A stretch of 32,388 nt of DNA. It comes from Peptostreptococcus anaerobius VPI 4330 = DSM 2949. GTDB taxonomy: Bacteria; Bacillota; Clostridia; Peptostreptococcales; Peptostreptococcaceae. The stretch lies in assembly GCF_000381525.1 (NCBI RefSeq), contig NZ_KB906628.1:1-32388 (forward strand), written 5' to 3'. This document shows positions 24,880 to 31,685 of the stretch, one piece after another (positions within the stretch are counted from its first letter, which is position 1; every line of letters starts with the position of its first letter). The notes under the pieces were generated by a model. It did no database searches, was not told where the DNA came from, and saw nothing but the letters and a program-made list of their open reading frames with translations. The translations under genes were made by a program, and so were the position numbers.

Positions 24880-26154
24880 CTATTGGTCTTTATTTATAGA
24901 TAGGTTTTCTATTTCTATATTTACATCGTGTTTATTTTCTTGGTTTGTTAGAACCTCAAGTTTAGGGTCTAGATTTTGACAGATTGTACTGCAGTCGCAA
25001 TCACCATCATCGTTGGGGTCTTTTGTCATGTCTTCAATAAAGTTTTCAACCCTGTCGGCAATTTTGGTTGAACCGCTATTGACCTGGTCTTTTAATATCT
25101 TGTATATTACAGCCGTTACCGGTACTCCGAAGAAAATACCAACCATATTGAATAGTCCGCCACCTACTATTACAGATACTAGGACCCACATACCAGGTAG
25201 ACCTACTGAAGAACCTACAACCCTTGGATAGATTACATTGCCTTCAATCTGCTGCAATACCAACAGGAATATTATAAATACCATGGCCTTAAAAGGACTT
25301 ACCGGTAGCAACATCAAAAATCCAAATATACATCCCAAATATGCTCCAACCATTGGCACTAGTGCAGTTAGTCCAACGAATGATCCAACCATGCTTGCAT
25401 ACGGAAGTCTAAGTGCTGCCATACCAAGTGTACATAGGACTCCCAATATAATGGCCTCTATAAACTGACCTGTAAAGAAAGCCTTAAATGTAGAGTTTGA
25501 CACATCAAAGAAATAATACATAGGTTTGATTATTCTCTCAGGGATAAACTTTTTAAATAGTTTATCAAATTGTCTAGTGAGAGTTTCCTTGCTAGATACT
25601 ATGTATATAGCCAATATACTAGCCATTACGACACTTGCCAAAACTCCAAATACTGAATTTACAAGGGAGAATATACCACCTGCCCAAGCGCTTACAGTTT
25701 CAAACCCCTTATTTGCTATTTCCTGGACATTGAGATTTGTAGAAGATAAGTTTTCTTGAGCTGAAGGTATTATCTTAATTATTTCTTTTTTGACAATCTC
25801 ATATATATCAGGTAATTGTACTACAAAAGTTGCTAATGAATTTTTAACCTCTGGAACTATCAATTTCATAATCAAAAAGACAAGGGAGAAGGATATTAAT
25901 AAGGCAAGCACGATTGAAAGCATCCTCTTGATCTTATTCATAAACTTATTGTCTATCCTTGAAAGTAGTTTGTCCTCTATAGGTGTCACTATAGTATTTA
26001 GGACAAAGGCTATAACGCATCCCATCATTATTGGGCTCAAGACCTCCAAAAGTATACCTAAATTATTTAAGATATTTGTAAAGTTGAGTATTACTAGGGC
26101 CAGAAAGGCTATTAAAAAAATTGTTTTTATTGTAGATATTCTATTTTTGTCCAT
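24880..26154 (-). CDS. AI-2E-family transporter (YdiK/PerM/TqsA-like permease)
   Basis: A 424-residue inner-membrane protein with about eight hydrophobic segments. The family signature is in the second half: FFTGQFIEAIILGVLC, the RLPYASMVGSFVGLTALVPMVGA block, QQIEGNVIYPRVVGSSVGLPGMWVLVSV and GGGLFNMVGIFFGVPVTAV. Members include an AI-2 exporter and Na+/H+ antiporters, so the substrate is not implied by the family name. The C-terminal tail (about 375-424) is acidic and holds a cysteine cluster, DCDCSTIC, not typical of the family. AAGGAG lies six bases before the ATG. It is transcribed alone toward the pilus locus. Confidence 0.9.
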   Translation of the reverse strand: MDKNRISTIKTIFLIAFLALVILNFTNILNNLGILLEVLSPIMMGCVIAFVLNTIVTPIEDKLLSRIDNKFMNKIKRMLSIVLALLISFSLVFLIMKLIVPEVKNSLATFVVQLPDIYEIVKKEIIKIIPSAQENLSSTNLNVQEIANKGFETVSAWAGGIFSLVNSVFGVLASVVMASILAIYIVSSKETLTRQFDKLFKKFIPERIIKPMYYFFDVSNSTFKAFFTGQFIEAIILGVLCTLGMAALRLPYASMVGSFVGLTALVPMVGAYLGCIFGFLMLLPVSPFKAMVFIIFLLVLQQIEGNVIYPRVVGSSVGLPGMWVLVSVIVGGGLFNMVGIFFGVPVTAVIYKILKDQVNSGSTKIADRVENFIEDMTKDPNDDGDCDCSTICQNLDPKLEVLTNQENKHDVNIEIENLSINKDQ

Positions 26155-26272
26155 ATTAACTCCTTATATTTTTATTTTGAATAATATATTTATACCCTTT
26201 TATATAATACATTACTTATTTTTTAAATACAAGTAGTAAGTTATATGGTAAAATATACTATATTTTATTTAT

Positions 26273-26290
26273 ACATTGAAATTTCAATGT
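26273..26290. repeat. 18-bp perfect palindrome between AI-2E gene and integrase
   Basis: ACATTGAAATTTCAATGT is identical to its reverse complement. It lies 41-58 bases past the integrase stop, at the edge between chromosomal genes and the prophage, next to a G-rich direct repeat (GGGGGTGTTATGGGGG at 26315-26330). It could be a weak terminator, an operator, or part of the attachment region; no second copy to define att is in the window. Confidence 0.55.
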
Positions 26291-26330
26291 TTTATGGCAT
26301 ATTCATTTTTTGATGGGGGTGTTATGGGGG

Positions 26331-26861
26331 TTAAAGTATGTCCAATTTTTTAAATACCTCATATTCACGTTGTTTTTTATTCTCAGTTATATGAATGTAT
26401 ATTTGTTTTGTTATTCCATCATCTTCATGCCCTAATCTTCTTTGTATCATGTCTAATGGAAGCCCCATGTCAGCCAGTATACTAGCGTGAGTATGTCTAT
26501 AGATATGTAACCTTATAGGATATATACCGTGTTTTTCTAGAACTTTACGTACACTGGTATAGTACTGATGTTTACCTAGAGTGTTAGGAAATACGATATT
26601 TGAATTTATTCCGTTAATACGTTTTAGAAGTTTCATCTCATTTGTTATCTGAACACATCTAGAATTGATACCAATAGTTCTAATAGAAGCTTTACTTTTA
26701 GGAGTAGTTAGCTTAAAGTCGGTGTAATTCTTTGTAACCTCAAGTTTGTAATCGTGAATATCATCATGAGTAATTGCTAGAGCTTCCCCAATCCGTAGGC
26801 CGGTAACATGTGTTATTATGATATCGTGGAAGTATAAAGGAGAGCCATTAAATAAATTCAT
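26331..26861 (-). pseudogene. Phage tyrosine integrase, catalytic domain only
   Basis: A 176-residue C-terminal half of a phage integrase. The catalytic residues are visible: Arg in THVTGLRIGEAL, Lys in the beta-hairpin region (TPKSKASIRTI), HIYRHTHAS (His and Arg), LGHED (His) and the nucleophile Tyr in QIYIHI. Integrases of this kind are usually 360-400 residues with arm-binding and core-binding domains, both missing here, so recombination is unlikely. The ATG at 26861 overlaps, as ATGA, the stop of a 17-codon reading frame that has a far better ribosome site. Confidence 0.85.
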
Positions 26862-26911
26862 ATAATCTCTAGAGCGAGAGCTTTTACTTCCACATTGATT
26901 GGTAGATACAT
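26858..26911 (-). other. 17-codon reading frame coupled to the integrase fragment
   Basis: AAAGGAGGT lies six bases before an ATG at 26911; the frame encodes MYLPINVEVKALALEII and ends in a TGA overlapping the integrase ATG (ATGA). It may be the surviving first codons of a deleted gene, now acting as an upstream frame that delivers ribosomes to the integrase fragment. No family is recognisable. Confidence 0.4.
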
Positions 26912-26946
26912 TTTAAACCTCCTTTAATTTTTATATGTTATTCGGG

Positions 26947-27011
26947 AAAAGATAGCTTAGCACTGAGTAGAGATGTGGTAAAAATACTTGGGCAAAAGGC
27001 TATCTTTTTTT
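26947..27011 (+). terminator. Orphan terminator-like hairpin
   Basis: AAAAGATAGC (26947-26956) pairs with GCTATCTTTT (26999-27008), followed by more T, around a 42-nt loop. On the plus strand nothing is encoded upstream, since the integrase is leftward, so it probably ended a plus-strand gene since deleted, or belongs to a small RNA. Confidence 0.5.
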
Positions 27012-27022
27012 GTTGGAACATA

Positions 27023-27051
27023 TTGGCAAGATACGTATAAATACGTATAAT
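27023..27051 (+). promoter_or_regulatory. hicA promoter with tandem operator-like repeats
   Basis: TTGGCA (27023-27028) and TATAAT (27046-27051) are 17 bases apart. Between and overlapping them are two adjoining copies of ATACGTATAA (27031-27050), each containing the palindrome ATACGTAT. HicB-type antitoxins repress their own promoters at such sites, so these repeats are likely operators. Confidence 0.65.
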
Positions 27052-27075
27052 AATAAGTGTAAGGAGGTAGCACAA

Positions 27076-27240
27076 ATGCCAATGACGTCTAAAGAGATGA
27101 TTAAACTTCTAAAAGACAATGGATTCGTCGAAGTTAAGGGCGGTAAAGGGTCTCATAGAAAGTTTGAAAATCCAAAAACCGGTAAGGCTACTGTAGTACC
27201 GTTTCACTCAAAGGACTTGAAAAAAGGAACCGCTGTATGA
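27076..27240 (+). pseudogene. hicA: HicA-type mRNA interferase toxin, C-terminus lost
   Basis: A 54-residue product with the double-stranded-RNA-binding-like HicA fold: MTSKEMIKLLKDNGF, then VKGGKGSHRKFENP with the catalytic His in GSHRKF, and VVPFHSKDLKKGTAV. Complete HicA proteins continue after KGT with about ten further residues ending near KQAGL; here a stop follows AV. AAGGAGGT lies seven bases before the ATG at 27076; upstream in-frame codons lack a site. The antitoxin part continues in another frame, so an internal deletion has removed the toxin end and antitoxin start. Whether the shortened toxin is active is unknown. Confidence 0.78.
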
Positions 27241-27370
27241 TGATTTTTTGGGAAAAAAGAAATTCCCAAAGGCCACTTCAATAGAGGATGTGGTTATAGA
27301 AAAGGCTAGAGGTGTTAATTTTTCACAAGTGTTACAGGATGCACTAAGACAAGAATTTGATATAGATTAG
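27236..27370 (+). pseudogene. hicB: HicB antitoxin remnant (C-terminal DNA-binding segment)
   Basis: In the +1 frame relative to hicA, without its own start codon or ribosome site, about 44 residues read YDDFLGKKKF through EKARGVNFSQVLQDAL to QEFDID and a stop. The GVNFSQVLQDAL ending is typical of HicB antitoxins. The partial RNase-H-like N-terminal domain is missing. This places the deletion joint near 27230. Confidence 0.7.
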
Positions 27371-27373
27371 AGC

Positions 27374-27400
27374 AAGGGACTCCTAACAGGGTCCTTTTTT
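27374..27400 (+). terminator. Intrinsic terminator after hicAB remnant
   Basis: AAGGGACTC pairs with GGGTCCTT (one bulged G) around CTAACA, followed by six T. It lies directly after the hicB stop. Confidence 0.75.
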
Positions 27401-27451
27401 AATATAAAAGTTGGGTAAAACGAAGAAAAGTTGAGAAAGGTGGTGAGCCTG

Positions 27452-27922
27452 ATGGCAAAAGGTAAATATCAAGAATGGCTAGAGCCTGGGGTCTTGCTGA
27501 AACTTGAGGGTTGGGCTAGAGATGGCCTGACAGATGAACAAATTGCAAAAAATATGGGTGTTAGAACATCTACATTATACGACTGGAAAAAGAAATATTC
27601 GGAGATTTCGGAGTCCTTAAAAAGGGGTAAAGAAGTTGTTGATAGACAAGTTGAAAATGCCTTGCTAAAAAAGGCACTAGGGTATAGTTATACCGAGACA
27701 ACAAGAGAACTAGTTGGAACAAAGATGCTTGTTACTAAAGAAATTGTGAAGGAAGTACAACCAGATACTACAGCACAGATATTCTGGCTAAAAAATAGAA
27801 GGCCTGATATGTGGAGAGATAGAAAAGATTTTGAAACAAAGGTTGACGTAAATCAACAGGATCCTTTTAAAGATATGACTAAGGAAGAGCTACTAAAGAT
27901 AGCTAGTGTTGAAGATGGATAG
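27452..27922 (+). CDS. Phage terminase small subunit
   Basis: A 156-residue DNA-recognition subunit of the packaging terminase. An N-terminal helix-turn-helix is visible in DGLTDEQIAKNMGVRTSTLYDWKK (about 25-48), followed by a charged helical oligomerisation region with the repeated ALLKKALGYSYTETTREL and a C-terminal tail ending KMTKEELLKIA-like. The ATG at 27452 is chosen because AGGTGGTGA sits five bases upstream; a TTG at 27431 lacks a site. Its end overlaps the start of the large terminase fragment. It appears intact, unlike most prophage genes here. Confidence 0.85.
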   Translation: MAKGKYQEWLEPGVLLKLEGWARDGLTDEQIAKNMGVRTSTLYDWKKKYSEISESLKRGKEVVDRQVENALLKKALGYSYTETTRELVGTKMLVTKEIVKEVQPDTTAQIFWLKNRRPDMWRDRKDFETKVDVNQQDPFKDMTKEELLKIASVEDG

Positions 27923-28139
27923 AGAGCTGATAAAACAAAGGGCAAAAATAGAACTTGCAAGGCGTGAGTTCTTTTTTTATTGCAACCTTAAGGCTCCAGA
28001 CTTCTACAAGCCTAACAGAAAATTCTTAGTTGATTTATGTAACGAGCTTCAAAGTTTCTATGAGCAATCTGACTATGATGTATTGATCATTAACGAACCA
28101 CCCAGACATGGAAAGTCAAGGACATACTTGAAATTCTGA
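27915..28139 (+). pseudogene. Phage terminase large subunit, N-terminal fragment
   Basis: About 74 residues from the start of a TerL ATPase: RREFFFYCNLKAPDFYKP, then LCNELQSFYEQSDYDVLIINEPPRHGKSRT, where PPRHGKSRT is the Walker A region. The chain stops eight codons after it began to diverge, at 28139. Usual TerL proteins have 400-600 residues with a second ATPase motif and a nuclease domain, all missing. The DNA continues directly in another frame with the end of a portal gene. ATG at 27915 overlaps the small-terminase stop. Confidence 0.8.
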
Positions 28140-28582
28140 AAAAGGCATTAATAGAAAATGCTAAGTCATTTGATGCAAAAGATGAAAGGCTAGGAGCCAA
28201 TCCTAATCAGATGAACATCCAGTCTATGTATTCAGATATTGACCTCGACTCTAATGATATAGAAACAGAATTTAAGGCATCATTTGAACAACTAACAGAA
28301 TTTATAAAAATGTACCTGGAGGCAACTACTGATTATAATTCATCAGACAAGGACAAGATAGACATAATATTCAACAAGGATGTACTAATCAATGAGTCGC
28401 AGGTAATTGAGGATATAAACAATAGCATGGCTTTACTGTCTATGGAAACGCTGATAGAAAATCATCCATACATTGATGACCCGGCAAAAGAGCTTGAAAG
28501 AATTAAATCCGAAAGGGCTGAGCAAGAGCCAGTAGAGATAAATACATATGGCCTAGGTGGTGAGCCAGATGGCGAAGAATAA
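28121..28582 (+). pseudogene. Phage portal protein (SPP1 gp6-like), C-terminal fragment
   Basis: About 153 codons from DILEILKKALIENAK to EPDGEE, in a different frame from the terminase fragment and without a start signal at the joint; an ATG at 28211 gives a 123-residue frame. The pattern NPNQMNIQSMYSDIDLDSNDIETE followed by IIFNKDVLINESQVIEDINNS and an acidic tail is typical of the end of SPP1-type portals. The front two thirds are missing. It overlaps the minor head gene start by 14 bases, the normal arrangement. Confidence 0.75.
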
Positions 28583-29792
28583 AAATACTGAGTACTGGGA
28601 GAAAAGAGCCTTAGAGCTTGAAAAGGTTAAGGATACCAGGGGTAGAGCAACTCAAAAAGACCTGCATAAGATAAACTTAGATATATCTAAGAGGATGAAA
28701 AGAAATATCCATTATTGGGTCAGTAGATTTGCTAGGGATAATGAACTCACATATGCTGAGGCAATGAGGAAGCTATCACCTGAGGAGATAAAAGAGTTTA
28801 GAATGGATGTTGATGAGTATGTAAGGGAAGCTAGTAAAAGTACTGATGAAACTCCGGATGAATGGCTACTTAAGATTGCTAATGCTAGTACAACATATCA
28901 TTTGACTAGGTTGGAAATGTTAAAAATACAGTTGATTAACTCAGTAAATGAGCTAATTAGCAAAGAAAATGACTTAATCTTTAATTTCTTGGAAGATTTA
29001 TACAAGGATATATATTACAGGAATACTTATGATATTGCTAAGGGTATAGGTGCAGAGCTTAATTTATTCACTCCAAATGAGTATGCAGTAAAGCTTTTAG
29101 TTAAGAAACCTTGGACTAAAGATGGTTTAGAGTTCTCTGAGAGGCTCTGGGGTCCTCATAGAGATAAGTTAGTTAAGGAGCTGGGTGAATCCTTAAAAGA
29201 CTCAATAGCACGTGGAGAAAACGCAATAAAGCTGTCTGAAAGACTGGCTGAGACAATGGGGGCTAGAAAAAATCATGCAGAGGCTTTGCTTCACACTGAG
29301 TCAGCGAGAATTGCAGAAGAGGCAAGATTTGATAATTATAGAGATTTAGGAGTAGAGAAGTACATCATAGTAGCCACACTAGACCATAAGACATCATCAA
29401 TTTGTAGGGATATGGACGGCAAGGCATTTTTAGTAAAAGATAAAAAAGTAGGGGCGAATTATCCACCTTTTCATGTTAGATGTCGTACCACTACAGCTCC
29501 ATATGACTTAGACGAACAATACATAGGTGAAAGAGCTGCTAGAGACAAGAATGGTAAAACAATCTACGTGCCCAAGGATATGACATATAAGGAGTTTTAC
29601 AAAAAGTATATAGAATCAGACGAAGATTACAGTGCTGTAGAAAAAGCTTGGAAGAATAGGCATAGTGACAAAAAATCACATGAAAAATATCGTAAAATCT
29701 ATGGAAAAGATATACCTAAATCATTTGAAGATTTCCAGAAATTGAAGTATAATGATGTTAACAAATGGGAGTCTTTGAAAGCTGAAAAATAG
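28569..29792 (+). CDS. Phage minor head protein (SPP1 gp7 family)
   Basis: A 407-residue head-morphogenesis protein. The first 80 residues are charged and helical (YWEKRALELEK). The family core is in the second half: HTESARIAEEARFDNYRDLGVEKY, ATLDHKTSSICRDMDGK and PPFHVRCRTTTAPYD, with conserved Cys and His. The ATG at 28569 follows AGGTGGTGAGCCAG, nearly the same start context as the small terminase. The frame ends at an AAAAATAG; one extra A would carry it straight on into the next segment (see 29825-30160), giving about 530 residues. It is thus probably the frameshifted front of a longer protein. Confidence 0.85.
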   Translation: MAKNKNTEYWEKRALELEKVKDTRGRATQKDLHKINLDISKRMKRNIHYWVSRFARDNELTYAEAMRKLSPEEIKEFRMDVDEYVREASKSTDETPDEWLLKIANASTTYHLTRLEMLKIQLINSVNELISKENDLIFNFLEDLYKDIYYRNTYDIAKGIGAELNLFTPNEYAVKLLVKKPWTKDGLEFSERLWGPHRDKLVKELGESLKDSIARGENAIKLSERLAETMGARKNHAEALLHTESARIAEEARFDNYRDLGVEKYIIVATLDHKTSSICRDMDGKAFLVKDKKVGANYPPFHVRCRTTTAPYDLDEQYIGERAARDKNGKTIYVPKDMTYKEFYKKYIESDEDYSAVEKAWKNRHSDKKSHEKYRKIYGKDIPKSFEDFQKLKYNDVNKWESLKAEK

Positions 29793-29824
29793 ATAGAATA
29801 AAGGCTCTTGATTATAATGAAAAA

Positions 29825-30160
29825 TTGGATAGGACTTTCTCAGACTTAGAGGTTAGGGTTTGGTATGATCACAAAGACAAAGGTATTGGAGCATTAATTG
29901 ACACTTCAAAACCAATAAAAGAGCAGGCAATACAGGCTTGTAATTTAAGAAATATGTATAGAACTCAAGCTAGGGAAATGATGAAAAATCAAGTAAAGCG
30001 AAGGAATTTGGATGTAACAGACCCAAATAAAACTTTTGAAGAGTTGTTGGAAAGAAAGAAGTTGAAATATGGATTAGAAGGAGAAGAAGCATACAAAGCT
30101 ATAGTTGCTAGTAGCATGAAAGCTAATCCTAAAGTTAATAAGATGTTTGGATTGGAGTGA
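29825..30160 (+). pseudogene. Frameshifted C-terminal extension of the minor head protein (possible effector domain)
   Basis: About 111 residues from a TTG at 29825, but the same frame is open from 29786 (KIDRIKALDYNEKLDR). No ribosome site precedes it, which argues against independent translation. The product is hydrophilic and helical: VRVWYDHKDKGIGALID, PIKEQAIQACNLRNMYRTQAREMM, TFEELLERKKLKYGL and an ending NPKVNKMFGLE. I do not identify the domain. SPP1 gp7-type proteins in Firmicutes prophages often carry variable C-terminal toxin-like domains, and the next gene begins inside this stop codon, so an effector-immunity arrangement is possible but unproven. Confidence 0.55.
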
Positions 30161-30165
30161 TAGTA

Positions 30166-30402
30166 GTGTATGAATATGGAATATGTCCACAAGCAGATAG
30201 GGATATTTTTGATAAACAATGCCTAGCGATTGAGAGAAATATTAAAGACCTACAAAAAAACAATTTAGAAGAAGTTGACGTTGATGGACACCTGATTCAA
30301 AAGTATACTCTTCAAGGAAAAAGTGTTGAGGTACATCTCAATAAATATCTAAATGAGGTTTATATAAAATCAGATATAGAGTTAACACAATTTTTCGAAT
30401 AG
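30166..30402 (+). CDS. Small hypothetical protein overlapping or adjoining the head-protein extension
   Basis: A 78-residue acidic protein, not recognised: MYEYGICPQADRDIFDKQ, a short helix (IERNIKDLQKNN), then alternating strands (VDVDGHLIQKYTLQGKSVEVHLNKYLNEVYIKS). A GTG at 30166 has GGAG eight bases upstream; an in-frame GTG at 30157 overlaps the previous stop as GTGA but has no clear site. Size, charge and position are those of immunity proteins encoded after toxin domains; that is inference only. Confidence 0.6.
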   Translation: MYEYGICPQADRDIFDKQCLAIERNIKDLQKNNLEEVDVDGHLIQKYTLQGKSVEVHLNKYLNEVYIKSDIELTQFFE

Positions 30403-30412
30403 AGGTGATGTG

Positions 30413-30724
30413 ATGGATAATATGAAAGTAGTTTATAAGGTCCTTGCGGAAGTTGATAAACAGATGGATAATATAGATTTTGATGAATCTTTTATCAAAA
30501 ATTTAAAAGTAAGCGATAATAGAATTAATAAAATAATTGAATCTTTGGTAGAAGATGGTTATTTAACTGGAATAAAGATATCAAAATCAAAAACAGGTAA
30601 TATAGTGATGTTTATAAACCCTAGGCTAACAATCAAAGGGATGGAGTTTCTACAGGAAAACTCAACAATGCAAAAGATTAAGAATGGTTTGAAGGATGTT
30701 AAAGACATAACGCCGTTTATATAA
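30413..30724 (+). CDS. YjcQ-family winged-helix-like protein
   Basis: A 103-residue protein of the YjcQ type, common in Firmicutes chromosomes and prophages. The N-terminal VVYKVLAEVDKQ helix, the middle NKIIESLVEDGYLTGI with a beta wing (KTGNIVMFINPRLT), and ITPFI after the amphipathic LQENSTMQKIKNGLKDVKD match the family's winged-helix outline. Function is unknown. AGAGGTGA lies four bases before the ATG at 30413; a GTG at 30410 is the alternative. It starts ten bases after the preceding small gene and ends at a terminator-like hairpin. Confidence 0.75.
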   Translation: MDNMKVVYKVLAEVDKQMDNIDFDESFIKNLKVSDNRINKIIESLVEDGYLTGIKISKSKTGNIVMFINPRLTIKGMEFLQENSTMQKIKNGLKDVKDITPFI

Positions 30725-30756
30725 GCACTTTAACGATAAATGTTGAGGTGCTTTTT
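30723..30756 (+). terminator. Short intrinsic terminator after the YjcQ-like gene
   Basis: AAGCAC (30723-30728) pairs with GTGCTT (30748-30753), followed by T to 30756. The stem starts at the stop codon. It is short and AU-rich, so termination may be partial. Confidence 0.5.
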
Positions 30757-30780
30757 AAGTGCGGAAAGAGAGGTAAAAAG

Positions 30781-30957
30781 ATGAATTACATTGAAAGAAT
30801 GGAACAGGAATATATAGAGCTTACAGGAAGGGGGGAAAAACTGTACAAAGCTATAAAAACGCTTGAAGGTCTTACACCTGACGAGTTAGGGTTAATGTAT
30901 GCGCAATATTATTCTATAAAAATTATGAAGAAATATTGTCAAGAAGAATTTCATTAG
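30781..30957 (+). CDS. Small phage protein, helical
   Basis: A 58-residue protein, MNYIERMEQEYIELTGRGEKLYKAI and onward to a second helix (LGLMYAQYYSIKIMKKYCQ). It resembles the many short phage proteins that open with ERMxxEYxEL and form a helical hairpin (sometimes called crAss001_48-related); their role is not known. AGAGAGGT lies six bases before the ATG at 30781; an upstream in-frame start at 30748 would lie inside the terminator hairpin. Confidence 0.65.
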   Translation: MNYIERMEQEYIELTGRGEKLYKAIKTLEGLTPDELGLMYAQYYSIKIMKKYCQEEFH

Positions 30958-30985
30958 CGAAAGAACTAAAGAAAGTTATATAACG

Positions 30986-31104
30986 GATTTTAACGTTTTT
31001 TCGACATATAAATCTCGTCCTAGACATGACGCTAAAAGGTCTTATTTTTATGTCTAAATTCGACAAATAAGTCGTTAAAATAAACCTTCGCAGTCGTATC
31101 TGCG
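30986..31104 (+). other. Structured non-coding leader before the scaffold gene
   Basis: The 173-base gap 30958-31130 has no gene. ATTTTAACG (30987-30995) is complementary to CGTTAAAAT (31073-31081), enclosing AGACAT (31022-31027) with ATGTCT (31050-31055). TTCGACATATAA and TTCGACAAATAA are direct repeats inside. A second small hairpin CGCAG/CTGCG lies at 31089-31104, 28 bases before the scaffold ATG. Confidence 0.45.
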
Positions 31105-31130
31105 TAATAAAAACGAAAAGGAGTATAGCA

Positions 31131-31343
31131 ATGAAAAGAGAGTTTTTAAAGAATCTTGAATTAGAAGATGACGTGATTGATAAGATCATGGCTGAACATG
31201 GAAAAACAACGAAGAAGTATCTTGATAAGATTGATGCTAAGGACACAGAACTTGGAACTTTACAAGGAGAGCTTAATGATGTCAATGACAAGCTAAAGTC
31301 ATTTGATGGAATTGATCTTGATAAGCTGAAAAGTGAGGCGTAA
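31131..31343 (+). pseudogene. Phage scaffold protein (GP20-like), N-terminal piece
   Basis: A 70-residue frame: MKREFLKNLELEDDVIDKIMAEHGKTTKKY, then a charged coiled coil (DTELGTLQGELNDVNDKL) and DLDKLKSEA before TAA. This is the usual start of the GP20-type minor structural or scaffolding protein of Firmicutes phages, which helps capsid assembly. AAAAGGAG lies seven bases before the ATG. Complete members have about 180-200 residues; the remainder continues in the +1 frame at 31333. Confidence 0.78.
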
Positions 31344-31668
31344 GTATGAGGGTGTACTTACTGAAAATGCTATAAATGATTATTTCAAGGATACTAAGTT
31401 TACATCAGAACTAGCAAGAAAGGCCACTATAGCTGAGTTTAAGGAGCAGAAGTTTGAGTTAAAAAACGGTAAGTTTACAGGTGCTGATGAGTTCATGGAA
31501 AAGTTCAAGAAAGAAAATGAGACTGCATTTGTAAAGGATGGTGCAGAACCAAATAAGCCTCCAGTTAAGGGATTTACTCCAGCGGGTACTGGTGGCGCAG
31601 ATCCATCAGGTGGTCAGCAGCCTAAATCACTTGCAGATGCAATCAAAACAAAGTTAAGCGGTGAATAG
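31333..31668 (+). pseudogene. Phage scaffold protein (GP20-like), C-terminal piece
   Basis: About 111 residues in the +1 frame, overlapping the N-terminal piece. They read KYEGVLTENAINDYFKDTKF, ELARKATIAEFKEQKFELKNGKF and a Gly/Pro-rich tail (GFTPAGTGGADPSGG), typical of the end of GP20 proteins. There is no ribosome site at its first ATG, so it is not an independent gene. One frameshift, possibly with a small deletion, separates it from the front part. Confidence 0.75.
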
Positions 31669-31685
31669 GAAGAGAGGAATAGTAA

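Noticed and set aside
29781-29800. Programmed -1 ribosomal frameshift at the end of the minor head gene
   Set aside because: The run GAAAAAT is not a canonical X-XXY-YYZ site in the right phase and no clear downstream structure was seen; a simple base loss is the more economical reading, though slippage is not excluded.
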